From Apiospora phragmitis (taxonomy: Eukaryota; Ascomycota; Sordariomycetes; Amphisphaeriales; Apiosporaceae), in contig JAQQWL010000005.1 of the NCBI GenBank assembly GCA_038363925.1, positions 3,720,001-3,784,000 on the forward strand: 64,000 nucleotides of DNA, read 5' to 3'. A model generated the notes under the pieces. It made no database searches, was not told the origin of the DNA, and was given only the letters and a program-made list of their open reading frames with translations. A program made the position numbers and the translations under genes. Every line of letters begins with the position of its first letter. The stretch's first letter is position 1. Positions 50,272 through 63,547 of the stretch are shown here, in pieces.

Positions 50272-53200
50272 TTTGTTTCAGATAAATCCCATACTGACAG
50301 ACTTGCTTGAACCGGCTCTACCCAAAGCAAGCTTCTCCGGGAGCATCTGCCTCCATTAGTCAAGCCCAGATAGAAACTGCCATAATAGAAAAGAGGGAAA
50401 ACATTGCACCTCGAACGTGCCACAAGTGTTCATGAGACGAGTGCCATGAAAACCACCGAATTGACTTGCCATTGTTGGTGAGCCTTGAAATATGCATACA
50501 GGCACAGCCGGCCTACTGGGTTGCCATCCTGAATACGGTGTGTAGCAAACTAATGACACAGGAGAAGCCCGCGGCTCTTGGTAGTACGGACGCGGGCCAC
50601 CGGCGGGCGGGTTGGGTGCAGGGCGCCGGGCTGCGGTTTGTTGATGTCAGAGAGCAACATCGGGTGGACGGTGTCGCCAGAAAGGAATCTTTGGGGTATC
50701 TAGATGATCGACGCAGGTTGGTTCTACACAGGTCTCAGTCCCTACAAACCCGCATTCCAGCGGCATTGGGTATGCTGTACCCTTTAAATCCTGGTTGATT
50801 ACCTATATCCATGCCTCGATGGGACACAAAATCCGCTCCCCCGAAGTCGAACATACCTCCAATGCTTTCATTTCGCTTGTATGAAGCACAAATAGGATAC
50901 TTTACGCGGAGGTCATCAACCGAGGGGTTACGGGATCTCGCAGATGGCTGTCTCATCAGTTGTTGCAGTGAGTGGACGGTAAAGTCGGCTAGGTGAGCCC
51001 CTGATCAGGTAGAAACTGGGTAAGTAGTATAGAAGGTTGTAACTCACTACTTATCGCCATGTTGTTAGAGTTTGATGAGCACGTCGCAGGCCCAGGCCGA
51101 ACCCGTGTGGTCACAGCTCCCGGAGGAGGCGCTGGCTGGGTGTTGTCTACATCCCGAGTCAAGTAGGCGTTACGCAGCACCCACACTCCGAGATGGTAGG
51201 ACAGGAGCATTGTGGACTTGGGATACATGGAGACGAGTCATGTTTAAGGATGGGTTATCCTACCACAATGATTTGATGCCGTCCTATCTCATGGCCGAAT
51301 GCAAACCTTTGTTGGTGAACACCCAGGGTATGTATCGCGACGGAATGTAGACTTGTCGATCCTGTCACCATGTTCCATGGGTGCTAGTATGCTGAGTATC
51401 TCTAAATCTAGGTATTTTGTGTCAATGCCTGCGTGGTTTATTTCTTTCAAGGGCAAGGAGTGAGATTGCAGCCTAGCGATATATTCATGTCGCCGCCAGG
51501 GTACCGTCAGCCTGTAGCGCCAAGCTCAAGCAGGCCAGTAGACCTGGAACTCGAGCTACGACTGAACATGATTGTTGTTACGAGAAGTGGAAGTTGTAAA
51601 ACGAGTGATTTGCTTATCATCTGTACAGCAGACGAATGGTCGCCGGATGAGCTGAGGTGGAACGACGTTTCTCGGTCGTGAGATGTGTATCATCAACTCT
51701 TGCTTTCCATACAACTGTTAACCGCCGAGTTGGCATCGCTAACCAGCGGCCATTGCTTTCGTGTCCGTGGGAGTCATAAACCATAAGGTTGCTCATGCCA
51801 AGGGAGACATGGGCAAACCACTACCTACCCCATGGGGGGAAGTCAAGTAAACGTCCAGGATAGAATAGTTCAGAGTCTACTAGAACCTCGCTTGGCCAAA
51901 GCATCCGTGATAAGAAGGATGTTTAACATCCGTCGGTGAAGTAGTATAAGGCACCCCTAAACATGTCGCGGACGTAGTTCTCCTACGCAGTGTGTCGTTT
52001 ACTCCTAATCACAGCAGCCTCGACAAGCCCAAGACGATGTTCATGAGCTAACAATATATAAGATAGGTAAACAAAGTAGCCTCACTGTGGTAATTTCTCA
52101 CCGCGCTACTGGTCCTCCGGCAGAGTGACAGAAGCTTCTAATCGTCCCGTGGAGCCGCGAAGTGGTGACAGGAACCACGACTATGGATCGGGCAGCGCCG
52201 GCCTTAAACGAAACCAGCATGCATTTCTGGTCATCTGACGACTCTCGCATGCCGAAGATACATTGTACTCTGCTTCCGTGGAAGACTTGGGGCCTCGTTC
52301 GCGTGCTTTTGACGAACGCAGCACATCTGTCAACCCCCCTGTAGACACGATAAGTGCGTTCTCGAATCGAGCTAGAAGCTGCGGGGCCCCGCGATAGCAC
52401 CGACAATTTGCAGTCGGTCCTTCTCGATGATGGGACAGCGACGGGCGCCAGTGAGAAGAATGGCATTACCAGACCAGCAGGTTAGACATTCGACTCTCTC
52501 TCCCGCGCAGCTAACTCGGCGACCTGTCTCGACGCTATGTTTCATAGCTTGTTCACCGTTCTTTCCGGCCGGGCTTAATACGGTGAAACCCAACGCTGGA
52601 TGGAAGATAGAGGTATGCATTTGCTTGAGGAGTCCATCCGGAACGCGAGGAGAGCAAATCGCAAAGTGGGTATCGGACGCAGAGCCTGACCGAGCGAAGC
52701 GTTGCGGTGAGCTTGGAATGGAAAGACCTACGTGTGTAGCCTGGGCTGGGCTGGCAAAGCAGGTGGATACAGAGGATGCCAACACATCACCTGCACAAGA
52801 ATTTTTCTCGAGAAATATATTGGCCCCTGGTACATTGGAAGCGAGGGGAAGCCAGCCACCTCCTTTGTAACAGTAGTATTCTGGCCAATTCTGAAAACAT
52901 CGTGAGATTCCAGATGTGAGAATGGGGCAAGAAGAACGGGGACTATGCACATGCGGGGTCAGGGCTGGGCAAGTATTGCAAATCTGAAAATACCATGTTT
53001 CGGCCGACGATTCCGCCCAATTGAAATGAGTCGGGAATGGAACGATGTGCTAGATGTGGTAGCGAGGGAAAGGCGACACCTCTCCCATAATATATCTCGG
53101 TACCGTTGTTTGCTTGCACGGAAAAGACGGAGCAACAGTTGGCTAGATTCCCCAATTCTCCAACTCCGCCTCGCCTCTTTGGTCTTCGGGATGTGATCTG

Positions 53201-55799
53201 CACGTGGCAAAGAGCGAGTCAACGCATTGCTGGCGTGGATTGATTCGACTCCGCGATTCACGAAGCCAGCGAAGTAGCGCCGAGAGAAAGAGAGAGAGAG
53301 AAAGGGCAGTCCCGCGCGCCCGCGCCCGCGCCCGACTCCGACTTTTATGCCAGGGATCTTGCTAGGCAGGCTACAGAATGGACTCCGCTGCGATATGGGA
53401 AAATGAGCAGGGAAATTGAAGAGCCTCATGTGATGATAGGAAAACCTGAGAATCGAAAAGAATATCGAGACTCATTGGCAGGATTGGGGGCCAAGATGCT
53501 CCAGGACCCCACGACCTGGCCGATTCTATTTACCCGTTGTATGCGCGCAGCCTGCTGCCTGTTCGCAATCGGATGAAGAGCACAGACAGGGCCCAGGAAC
53601 ATGCGCCCAGGGTCCTTTGGGCTGCATAGGACCCTGACAGTCTGTTCGCTATGTAGGTTAGTCCGGTAAGGTAGGGATGGACCAGAAGCGCATCTTGTCG
53701 TCCGTGACCCGCGACGAGGCGATGACTAAATACGGACGAAATAGGAAGGCCTCCATGATCAAATCAGCATGGCACCCAAGTCATCGGGGTTGGAGGCCCG
53801 GAGGCACACTTCCTGCTTCCTTCGGCGCAGGGCAAACCAATTGGGAAATGGACGAGGATCTGCGGAGAAAAGTCAAAGGGGAATGGAGGGACAGTTGACC
53901 CAAAGGGGATGTGTCTGATTGGGGGGGTTCCTTGGCCCGGCCTCAAACCAGTCTCGCGTCACCATGACCGGGGATGTCGCTGGTGAACCCGCGGGCCGTC
54001 CCTGTGCGAAACAGCCCTGCTTTTCGGTTTGGCTGTTTGTCTGATCTGTATTTAAGATATATGTATGCATGTACTCCGTAGATAAGGTAGATTTGGATGT
54101 AGGCACGCATGAAGGCGAACAGGCCACATCCAGTGGTGGATAGCTGGCCACGCACGCAACTCAACTAATAATGGACTGAAAAGGAAAGGTAAAGTAATGT
54201 ATGTAAGGATCTAAAGATAGCACGTAAGTTGGGCGTCAGCGCAGCGCAGCAACAAAGGAAGGCCGTGGCTCATCTGCTCGCTCACTCGCTAGCAAGCTGG
54301 CCTCTTGCAAGTGGCTGGCTAGTAGGTAGGCTTGCTTGATGGAGGAGGGGGCCATACCGCCTCTGGTCAACGTTGTGTGGGCAGCCAGAACGACAAGCAA
54401 ACTGACGGTAAACCGCCATTTCAGGTACAGACAGGACTGCTCACACAGCGTTGAGACATGTCGAAACGCCTACCTAGGAGGGCAGTTGGCTGCCGAGATG
54501 CTCGTTTTCAGCTGTCAACCAGCTTCTTGTCCAACCAACCACAATGCCCATAATAGAGCCGGTGCAACACAATTCACGTCTACCACAGCTGAGGATGGGG
54601 TTTCTTTGGAGGTCAGTCAGTAGGGTTGCAATATGTTGATCCTAAAACCTCCCGGCTCCAGTCGACCATTGGTAAACAAGAACTTGGGGTAGGGCAATTA
54701 AGCAACGTGGCGGATGCCCGGTTGCCTGAAGTAGCAGGAAGGTATCGCTGAGTGCGAGGGCTGGGTGCGAGGGTACGTTCAGTATACCCCGCCCCCAAAA
54801 GACCCAAAGTGGATGCGAGCGTGTGCTGAGGGACGTATTATTGTGCCGCATCTTCCCAATTTGGTCCCTCAGGGACCCTTTTTCCCGCCTGGAGGTCCCA
54901 GATGTCAAAATCCACATTTGATTGATACATGATGTACGGACAGCAGATCAAATCATAACTGATCAATATTGGACCAACCCTACCGCTAGTACCTGATCTC
55001 GCTCACACCCCAAGACCCCCAACCAAGCCTTACATTTGATACTCGGTACCTTGTGCCTTGCTTTTAGTACGTGGTAATGGATGGATGGATCTTCTTCTAC
55101 ACTGGACCATTGCATTGATCTATGAGCCAACTCCCCCGTCCCGTTGCTGGCAAGATTCAACTTAGATTCATCTCTTTTTTTCTCCCCGCTACCTACCCAA
55201 CTCGCCCAATATCCAAGTAGCCCGCTGCGCTAGCTACCTAATACAAGCGGGCGAGACTACCTGCCACAGTGAATCACTGACACTGAATCATAAGTACCAA
55301 TCACAATCAACCTTCCAATACTTCCAGCGCCGAGAGACGCCAATTCCCTCCCTGCTACCGCTGCTCTCCTCGTCTTATATACGTGACCCGACCTGGTCGC
55401 ATGTCACAGGTTGACAGCACCCTCCGATCCTCCTGGTTCCTGGCAGAAGAGACGGCTATTCCCGTTCTCCCTTCTACAGTACCCTCGATCCCAACACTGG
55501 CACATGTTAAAGCACACAGCGAACTGGATGCAACGCACCCGTGCCAACAAAATCACCTGTCAAGGCGCGCCTGCCCTCCCGAAACCTTAACCTTTCCAAG
55601 TCCGACCCGGCCTTGGTCTATACAAAGAGCTCGGAAGCTCACAGTCCTTCCTGCCTCGATTATCCTTCCCGTGTCCCGGGAAATCAAGGAACAGGAAATT
55701 ATCAACAACACCCTCGCCATCTAATCAACTACCAACGATTCCGCTGTTTTCTTCCTTGTCTTCCCTGTTGTGCGGCGACCCTCGTCGCAGCTGCCACAA
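50272..55799. other. Gene-free stretch, 5.5 kb
   Basis: No recognised gene. Opposed frames of 147-192 codons at 52372-52950 have no conserved motif on either strand. A short plus-strand frame at 51433-51681 (82 codons) reads like protein near its end but is too short to support. A GA- and GCCC-rich patch lies at 53280-53340. From 55383 to 55799 three frames are open in a C-rich leader of the next gene. An upstream frame with ATG at 55401 could be a leader peptide or an alternative N-terminus. Confidence 0.45.
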
Positions 55800-57541
55800 A
55801 TGTCGCTCACCATGTCGAGGTTACCACTCGATTCCTTCCTGCCATCAGGCGCCATATCCGACCCCAATGAGTATCCTCTTTCATATGCGAAGCTGGCCAA
55901 CGGTGTCTCGCCATACTCAGTTGTCTCGCCATTGGCATTGCCGCGGTCCCTTAGTCAAACATCGTACTTCGACGACTCGCAGCTTACACCCCAAGCCCAC
56001 CCTCGTTCTGTCCCAACGGCAACTAACGGGGCTGGTAGCGTTCCCCTCGCAATTACCTACCTCCCGCCACCATCAACGCCAGTCACGGCCATTGGAACAA
56101 CAAACTCGCCAAAACTATCAACATCAGCAAGAGCGTTATCTTTCTCCCCACCGCAGCTCGTCTGCTACCAGAGACAGGAATGCTCTGAGTCCAAGCCACA
56201 GCCAAACCCTCGAAACTGGCTCTGGACTTGTTTCGCCAAGTCTTGTTCCCTTCAACGATCTTTCCTCGCCGGAACAAACAACCCTACAGCTACGCCGCGT
56301 GACCTTACAAAATCGGAGGCTGCTAGAAAACTGGGAGGCCGAGCGTGCACACCTCGAAGCCAACCGAGGACGAGCTGAAGAAATCTATAAAGAAGAGCGT
56401 GCCATCATGGATGAAGAGAGGCTGGTCTGGGCCGATATGGAGGCGCAGTTTCGAACCCAAATCAGGCAACTCCAGCAAGAGAACCAAGAACTTCGACTTA
56501 GACTGGAGCAACAGGAAACGGGCCGAAGTGATCCAGTACCGGAAATCAGGGGCGGAGGTTCTGGGTCTTCGGAGAGCATGAGCAGCCCTTCCAATGGCGG
56601 AAGAAATGGCGGAATCCCAGCAGTCAAATTCCAGACATTCTCGCCCGTAGATTCTCCGGGTTCCGTTCCTTCGGGGCGCACAATGCCGGAATCCGACCCT
56701 TTCGTGCCTCTCGATCCCCGTTTGCAGAACATATCCCCGCAAAACGGAACTGTTGGTTCGGTGACCCCTCGCCAGGAGCATATCCCCTCCATTGACATCC
56801 AGGAGATTCTCCCACACTTGGAAGGCATTCCGCTGAAGACGACAGCTGTTCAGAAGGCCACTTTTACCGACGGAAGCAGTTCCAAGAAGGAGTCGCCGAC
56901 AGGTTCCAATTCGGATTCGCCCACTGGCGGCAAGTCTAAGGCCGAAGTTACCCAGAGTGCCCTGCGGGCACCGGAGCATGCACGCCTTACCATGCACGCT
57001 GGTCACACTCCGAATCACTCCATCTCTCTCCTTTCCACTGCTGTGTCCACCGTGGTCCCCAACACTGCCGGTAGCTCCGGTGCTGCTACTCCGGTACAAG
57101 ACCCATCAGAAGCCGCGCATCCCGAGCTCCCCCGGGGTCCTCAACCATCTACAAACGACATCCATTGGAGAGGGGATGACATGGATGACGAGGAAGACCG
57201 GAACTTTTTGAGCCCAGTGACGAGGACCGCCCGCTGGCCGAGCCCTTGATGATCCGCAATATGCCAGCGAAGGACGAGATATTCCTACAGCGTGTCGCGG
57301 ACAAATTGACCGACTCTATTAACTTTAATGGCGCAACCCCGACTGTCTTGAAAGGAAATCCGATGGAGAACTATGAGGAAGAGGCCCAGCCTCAGCCCGA
57401 GCTATCAGAAAACGTACCAGCCGAAGGAGGCAATGACTCGAATTCTTTGGGGATGACGAACCCTTAGATATACCCCTAAAGCTGAAAAGCACTCGGAACT
57501 TCGGTGCCCCACTCGGCTCGATTGGCAACACCGGGTTCTAA
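55800..57541 (+). CDS. Conserved fungal coiled-coil protein of unknown function (three frame breaks)
   Basis: About 580 residues once three one-base breaks are bridged. The N-terminus MSLTMSRLPLDSFLPSG begins a Ser/Pro-rich region. A Gln-rich segment and RSSSATRDRNALSPSHSQ follow. A coiled coil lies at about residues 160-245 (LRRVTLQNRRLLENWEAERA, EIYKEERAIMDEERLVWADM, FRTQIRQLQQENQELRLRLE). The tail is disordered and ends in conserved acidic blocks (WRGDDMDDEED, LFEPSDEDRPLAEPLMIRNM, PAKDEIFLQRVADKL) and FGAPLGSIGNTGF. From memory, proteins with this acidic C-terminal block are common in sordariomycetes and are annotated as hypothetical. Breaks fall at about 56040-56065, 57199-57205 and 57433-57441. 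In the last two, one base seems missing and protein character continues immediately. No function is assigned; the coil suggests self-association or a scaffold role. Confidence 0.72.
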
Positions 57542-60066
57542 GGCCTTGTTTGCGTTGCTCGATGCACAGCAGATCAAGACCAGTCCAGCGTGTTGACTGG
57601 CTGGGCTTCCGATTGGCCACCACACACAACTCTTCCCTTGATGAGTTTCGACACACTCCATCTTCTTCTTGTACATACAAGTTACCATATAAAACCCCCA
57701 ACTCCGGCATGCCCTGCCGGAGTCTTCATTTCCTTTGTCTCACATCCTTGGCTCTATTGAATCCGAATGCCGGAGAGCTTGGCGGGAGTTGCAAGTTTTG
57801 CCATGACTGATCAGGCGATGAATATGGTATTGTTTTACCATGAGTTCAGTTGAATACCCCCTTTTGATACCTTTTGCCCCTTTTTGGCCCCTCGATGGCC
57901 TATTACGGTGTTTGGATTTCGGTTTGATGAGCATAGCATGGTATGGCGTGGCGCACACTATTAGACAAACAAGCCGCATTCTCCCTCTCGCGCAGAGAGA
58001 GCGATAGCTATACTAGCATTGGTGGCTATTTTGTTTTCCCTCTTTCCTTTTTCTTTGTTCTCAAAAGGCACATAAACTTCAGCATGGAACGACCGCATTG
58101 GGGAGTTACCAATGCTAGGCGGCGACGATGGCTGAATCAGATTGCCCAAGGAGGCGGAGGAGAGTCGGAGTCTGAATCATTGAGTGATTGGGGCCACAGC
58201 GATTTATTCTGTTGGTTTTTGGAGAGAACCCCGGGGCGCTTGGGTTCTTGGTGCGTGGATGAACGTTACAGAGATCGGTACACCCCCATGATATCAATAC
58301 AACTTATGACACTTTCACGTATGCGTCCTATTATTCCCTATATGCTGTGTAGTATGCGCATACAGTGCCTGGCGATGATCCGGGCATCTGGTCAACGGGG
58401 CTGGCAATCATGCCAAGCTTAGACTGTCCTGGGCTATTCTTCCTCTGCTTCCGCGCCCCCAACGGGTTAGATTGATGCAACAACCGTGGGAACGCTGTTA
58501 GTGAGGGCTGTTGTATTCGTTTTCGTCTCAGTGAGAGGGCGCGCAATCCAATGCTTGCTGATAAATCAGCTGGGGGGTTGCGGCGGACTCACACCAATGC
58601 CAGCACACCCCCTTTCGGCACCTCCGGGGCTTCCATGGAAGCAGTCAGCTTAAGTTTATTTAGACACATTGATAATTGACCTGCCCCATCTTCCTCCCTG
58701 GTTAGCATTGCTATTTTGCTTTGCTTTGGCGAGATGAAAAATTCGTCAATGAGGCTCTTTGTCTTGGTGAATGCGTACATACATGTCATGCGCTATGCAA
58801 GGGGGGGAGGCTTTGCTTTGCTGAAGAGGCTTGTGATATATATATATACATATGTACATAAGCAATGTGAAACTCGACGGTTCTTGTCTCTTGCGGCTCT
58901 TTCTTCCCCCCTGATGGGGCAGCGCTGTTGGAACCTGATGATGGGGAGGGATGTGCACAGCGTAATTTGTCCATATGCTGACAGAGTAAGCCCCGTCAAG
59001 AATTTCTCTCGGTTGCCGTGTAAAGAAAGCTCTGCAGAGGTTCCTTGGTTTGTTTAGTCATCCTTTATCATCACGGTCTTGGTGTGTGTGCTTATGAGGA
59101 GCAAGGTTGGCCCAGGAAGAGAAGCCGTGGCATGAAATAGAAATATTGATATCAAAGTCCCGCGATGTGCTGAGCGTACGAACTTTCCAACTCCCCTCTG
59201 AAGACATTTACAGATGTAACCAACATCCTGACGTTTCCATGTCATGGCATAGCCAGCTCACTGGTATGTTATATACTTTGGGGGTTCGAGGCTGTGGCAG
59301 AAACTGGTAGGATTCAATCGAGGCGGCGATGTGTCCGTCCCGGGGACACTACTTGTGTAGCTTTCTGATATGTTGCATAGATCTGTACCTCCTCCGCTCC
59401 TGTCCCCTGATCGTACGTTCCTGTTATAAAGCCTTTCACGACCGAACCCACCATAGCATTGTCGGATGTGATCTAGGATGTAATTGTGAAGAATAACCGG
59501 CAACAGTCAACTGCGGTGAATTCCTAGTACTGCTCCTAAAGTTTACCTCCCTTCCAACCCTCATAAATCACCGCTATGTGATACAAGGATTGATGGATCG
59601 CCTATCGAGTAGGGGGGCTTAGACGGCCGATACCGTAGCACACGTGATGGGGGGCACACAAAGGGGCGCGACTGGACATCTGGTGTCTGATATGGCTGGT
59701 TTCTTTTTTACCTGATCTGGAGATTGTGGGCTCTCTTACCGACTTCTGTCTGGCAAGTTCATGGGCTATGCGTTTCCCCTTACATTTTCATTCATAACAC
59801 TGGGTATCTATCCGAGTCATAATTTCCGCCCCCTTGCTCGAAGACAATGAGTACCACCATCGCCGCCTATAATCTGACAGGGTCTTGGGGTTGGGTTGTC
59901 AAGAAGACCGCACTTGCATCCCGACCGACTTGCTGCATATCAACTCCTTGGGGGCGCGGGGGCCGAGCTCGCATGGCCAAAGGCTGGATGATCCATCCTA
60001 CAGCCCCATCGGGGTGGCGGCTCATCGGCAGAGGTTCATGGGCCCAATGTAGCTCGATCCGCGATC
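57542..60066. other. Gene-free stretch between convergent genes
   Basis: 2.5 kb between the 3' ends of the coiled-coil gene and lsm7. A short (TA)n run lies at about 58838-58847. No recognisable gene, RNA or repeat family. Confidence 0.55.
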
Positions 60067-60588
60067 TCAGGCCTCTTCCGGCTGGGCGAAAGGGTTCTCG
60101 ATTTCTTCGCTCCCATCCACCGGGCTGATGACGACAAGTAGTGTACCACGCGCAACGACAAGACCGAGCGGGCGACTGCTCTCATTGCCCTCATCATCTG
60201 TAAAAGAATAAGTAAGCACGTTAGACTTTTACCCGAACGATGGCTGCTAGTAAGGAAGGTAGTAGGTAAAGGAAGTAATAGGCAGGGCTCACCCACCTCG
60301 GACCATTTCTTGCACCTCGTCGAGCACTAGGTTCATCAAGGCATCGTATCCCTTGAGGGTGCCGGTGCATTCGCGGCCGCCGTTGAACTTGACGGTGATG
60401 CGCTTGTCCATGTACTTGCTCAGGTCGAGGATGTTCTCCTTCTTGGGGCGCTCGCGCTCCTGGCCGCCCTCGGCACCGCCGTGGCCTCCGCGGCCGCCCG
60501 CCCCGTGTCCGCCTCGTCCACCGCCCCCTCCTCGGCCGCGATAGCCTCCGCCGCCACGACCACCGCGCTGGTGGGGTCTATCGGCCAT
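60067..60588 (-). CDS. lsm7: U6 snRNA-associated Sm-like protein LSm7
   Basis: Subunit of the LSm1-7 ring (cytoplasmic mRNA decapping) and LSm2-8 ring (U6 snRNA, splicing). Minus-strand exons 60588-60297 and 60197-60067 flank a 99 bp intron (GTGGGT..ACAG), giving 140 residues with no frame break. Residues 1-42 are an RGG-rich extension made mostly of Arg and Gly. The Sm1 motif (LSKYMDKRITVKFNGGREC, GTLKGYDALMNLVLDE) and the Sm2 motif (LGLVVARGTLLVVISP) follow, split by the intron. The tail is EIENPFAQPEEA. Yeast Lsm7 lacks such a long RGG extension; comparable ones are, as far as I recall, usual in filamentous ascomycetes. The gene converges on the coiled-coil gene and diverges from the gene at 63548. 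Confidence 0.93.
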
Positions 60589-63547
60589 GGTTGTTGGGCG
60601 CGCGTGTTTGTGTATTTGGTGTTTCGTTTGCGTGCGAACACGGGTCGAGGTTACGTTTCGGGAGAATGTGTGCGTGTCCTGAGACACGTCGAAGACCAGA
60701 GCTGCCCGGGCAGAAAAAAGGGGGGACCCTGATTTCTTGGTTGGGTTGGTGTGCTGTCGCAAATGCGGTATGTGGTTGTTGTGGTGGCGGTTGGCTGGCT
60801 CTCTAGCTCTCTTCTGCTCTCAAGCGAAGGGTCGGATTTCGCGACCGACGGGGATGTTTCTCCGGATGCGCGGCCAGCGACTGCTTGGTATTTGGGGGAT
60901 TCGTCGTTTGGGGTGGTAATGAAACGTGACGGCAATAATGACGACAGACGGGTCGATGCAGGGTGGTTTTGTTTTGTTGTGTTGGTGCAGCAGTTGCAGG
61001 GCGGGAAAAACGAATTGGACGGCGTGCAGGAAGGGCTAAAGAGGAATTGCGGATGGGATGGTGGGGGCAGGGCCGTCCTGATCGGAACCAAAAAGGCGAT
61101 CGGCGCACCACGTTTCCGTTTGGTGGCGTGTATTGTGGCCGAGTGAGAGTCGAACAAACGAATATCTTCAGGAGATGGATGAGGTTCCGTTTCTGTTGCT
61201 GTATGGTTTTCTCCCACAGGTAATTGGCGTTGCCGATGCTCAGCTCAACTTTGTCGTCTCGTAGCTTACCTAGGCGGGGAAGTTAGGCGGCCGTGCCCCG
61301 CCGTAGCAGGTGCCACGCGAGGCTGAGAAGCTCAATATTTAGCCTTGCCGGATAGAACGCCAGTGCAATTCACAGCTGCTGTCTGCTGTCTGTTGTACGT
61401 GTGTATGTTACGTAAAATAAAAACTGGTGTATTGCGCAATCCAATGTTGGTTTCGATTCCCGACCTCATTATGGACAACCCCCAATCGCCAAGTGCAGCC
61501 CCCGTCCGTATCAGTACTACGGTTATGGCCAAGTTGCACTCGATGATGAATCGGGAAACCGTAGATGGGCAGGGTATGCCAACCGTTTCATTTCGTATGG
61601 GACGGAGATGCATCCGCTTCTGATAATGCCAATAGACGCGTGGCGGATGCAACATGCAGCTGTCTCCTTTGGTGCAGTTTGCAGTGGGTGATAGGTGGCA
61701 AGCAGTCCCGTTGGTTTTGTATGGCTTAACTAACATTGCCAGTATCTGCCTTCTGGGGGGTCCATGCCAGCCAACTGAGTGCAGCCTATACCGGTCCGGA
61801 CCGCAGTCCGCTAGCCAATCACAGTTGATTGTATGTGTACGACACGCCAACGGTGCAGAACCCCTCCTCATCTCTTTCTCGCTGCCCAGATCTTCCCAGG
61901 CAGAGACATTGAGGAGACGGGCATGCTGCTTCCCTTCTTCTGATCTGATCTGCCGGACGGGAGATTGTTGGCCCCATCCGATTTGCTCTTTGTTCTTTCA
62001 GGGCCAATCCACCAGGGGGATCTAGCAGCACGGCACGTCTCTCCACCATCCACGACCAAGAAACGCATGAGACCGACAAGACAGTGACGGGCAGAGTCTC
62101 GAAAAAGCACTCATGAGTCGGCCGTGACCCGGTTCTTGGGAGGAGCCTCCAGACTCTCTCGTGGGCCATGGGCAGCTGCCATCTACCGTAAGCAAGGAGC
62201 GGAGCAGCAAGAGGATGGAGAGATTACGGACATAGGAGCCATCTCCCCTCCCCTCCCCTCCCCTGCCCCAGGTGGGGGTTGGTTACTGTTTCCACTACGC
62301 TCGATGATACCGGATCCCTAGGTGGGATACGGTGGCATTTGCATCATATGACATGTCTAAATTGTACATAGCTGCTGACTGTAAATACAGGTTTCCACGA
62401 GGATGGTGATAACGACAGGATGTATGTATGGACTAACACAGGGTCCAGGTATGGACCCCAAGATGCAGTTGGCAGGTAGTGCTTTTTCGCAAGCCCTCCA
62501 GATCATACCGGTCTGCGATTTCTTTCTTCTTATGTCGTACGACCAGACAGCTCAGGACGGGCCCTGACGGGAATCCTTGCCAGGGCTACCTGACCTATCT
62601 ACCTTCCTTTGTTCTTCTTGCTCTTCGTACCCTAGCGCTGACACCCATGCCCCTCCAATCTTTATGTTGTTCCGAGCTTGTTGGAATGCCGGTTTTGACT
62701 CAGAATGCGTAGGTATGAGATGAGATGCAAGATTCGCTGCTCTGCTATAGGGCATGGGGAAGAAGAGTAGTTTGGGCCTACTCCAGTACTGTAGATTCAG
62801 ACGCTGACAAGCAGAAGCTGCCACTAAGAGACGGCGGGCGGCCTTGGCGAGCCCGCTCAATTTGAGGTGCATGTAATGTACATACATCCATCCAAGCCAA
62901 CACCCGCCTACACTTAGACATGCGGGACTGACTTGACAGATCAAGCGAGGAACCCGGAAAGAAGGCAAGCAGGCAGGCAGGGTAGCAAGATAGGTTCCTA
63001 TCATTTATTAGATGCAGCAGGTACCGCGACATTTGCCCACCAAAGCTGCTACTTCTTTCAACATGGAACCCACCCCGAATAAATACTTTACTTCCAATTG
63101 GTAGTGTGGCAGCAGGAAGCGCGCCGTCCTTCGTTTTAACTTCTCCAAGTCATTTCTATTCTGTTTCCAGTTGCTACTTAAAGTGATATTTCCACTCTTC
63201 TTTTCTCCTTCCCCCCAGTCCGTCCAGTCTCCCCCGGATGCATCCATCCTGATAACGAGTCGACTTGATCGATTACTACCCATTATCTTGTACTCCTCGC
63301 TACGCACCCAGGCTTGAGGTGGCCATACAACAACAGCCTTGCCACTTTCCAGCCGTTACACTCGCGCTGTCAAGGTCGATCGGCGCTCCGTCGGGCTCCT
63401 CTCCACTCGGCTCGCCAACCGCACATCCGGCCTCCTCTGCCAATCTTCGGAGCTGCTAATCGGCTTTCTGGAATCCCGCCCTGCCTGAACTCTTCCTGGA
63501 CTTGTTTTCCCTCCTCGGGCACAACAACAAAGTCTTAGGGTTATTCA
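60589..63547. other. Intergenic stretch between divergent genes
   Basis: About 3 kb. The left part, to about 61220, is the lsm7 promoter and leader, where the minus strand stays open for 188 codons without any family match. A (CTCCC)n run occurs near 62246-62264. No gene or RNA recognised. Confidence 0.55.

Noticed and set aside
52372..52950. 192-codon minus-strand frame opposite a 147-codon plus-strand frame
   Set aside because: Neither reads like a known protein, and both are open over the same DNA, so length alone gives no support.
55401..55724. Possible earlier start of the coiled-coil gene
   Set aside because: The frame is out of phase with the accepted N-terminus, and no GT..AG pair joins it convincingly. 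Kept as a possible upstream frame only.
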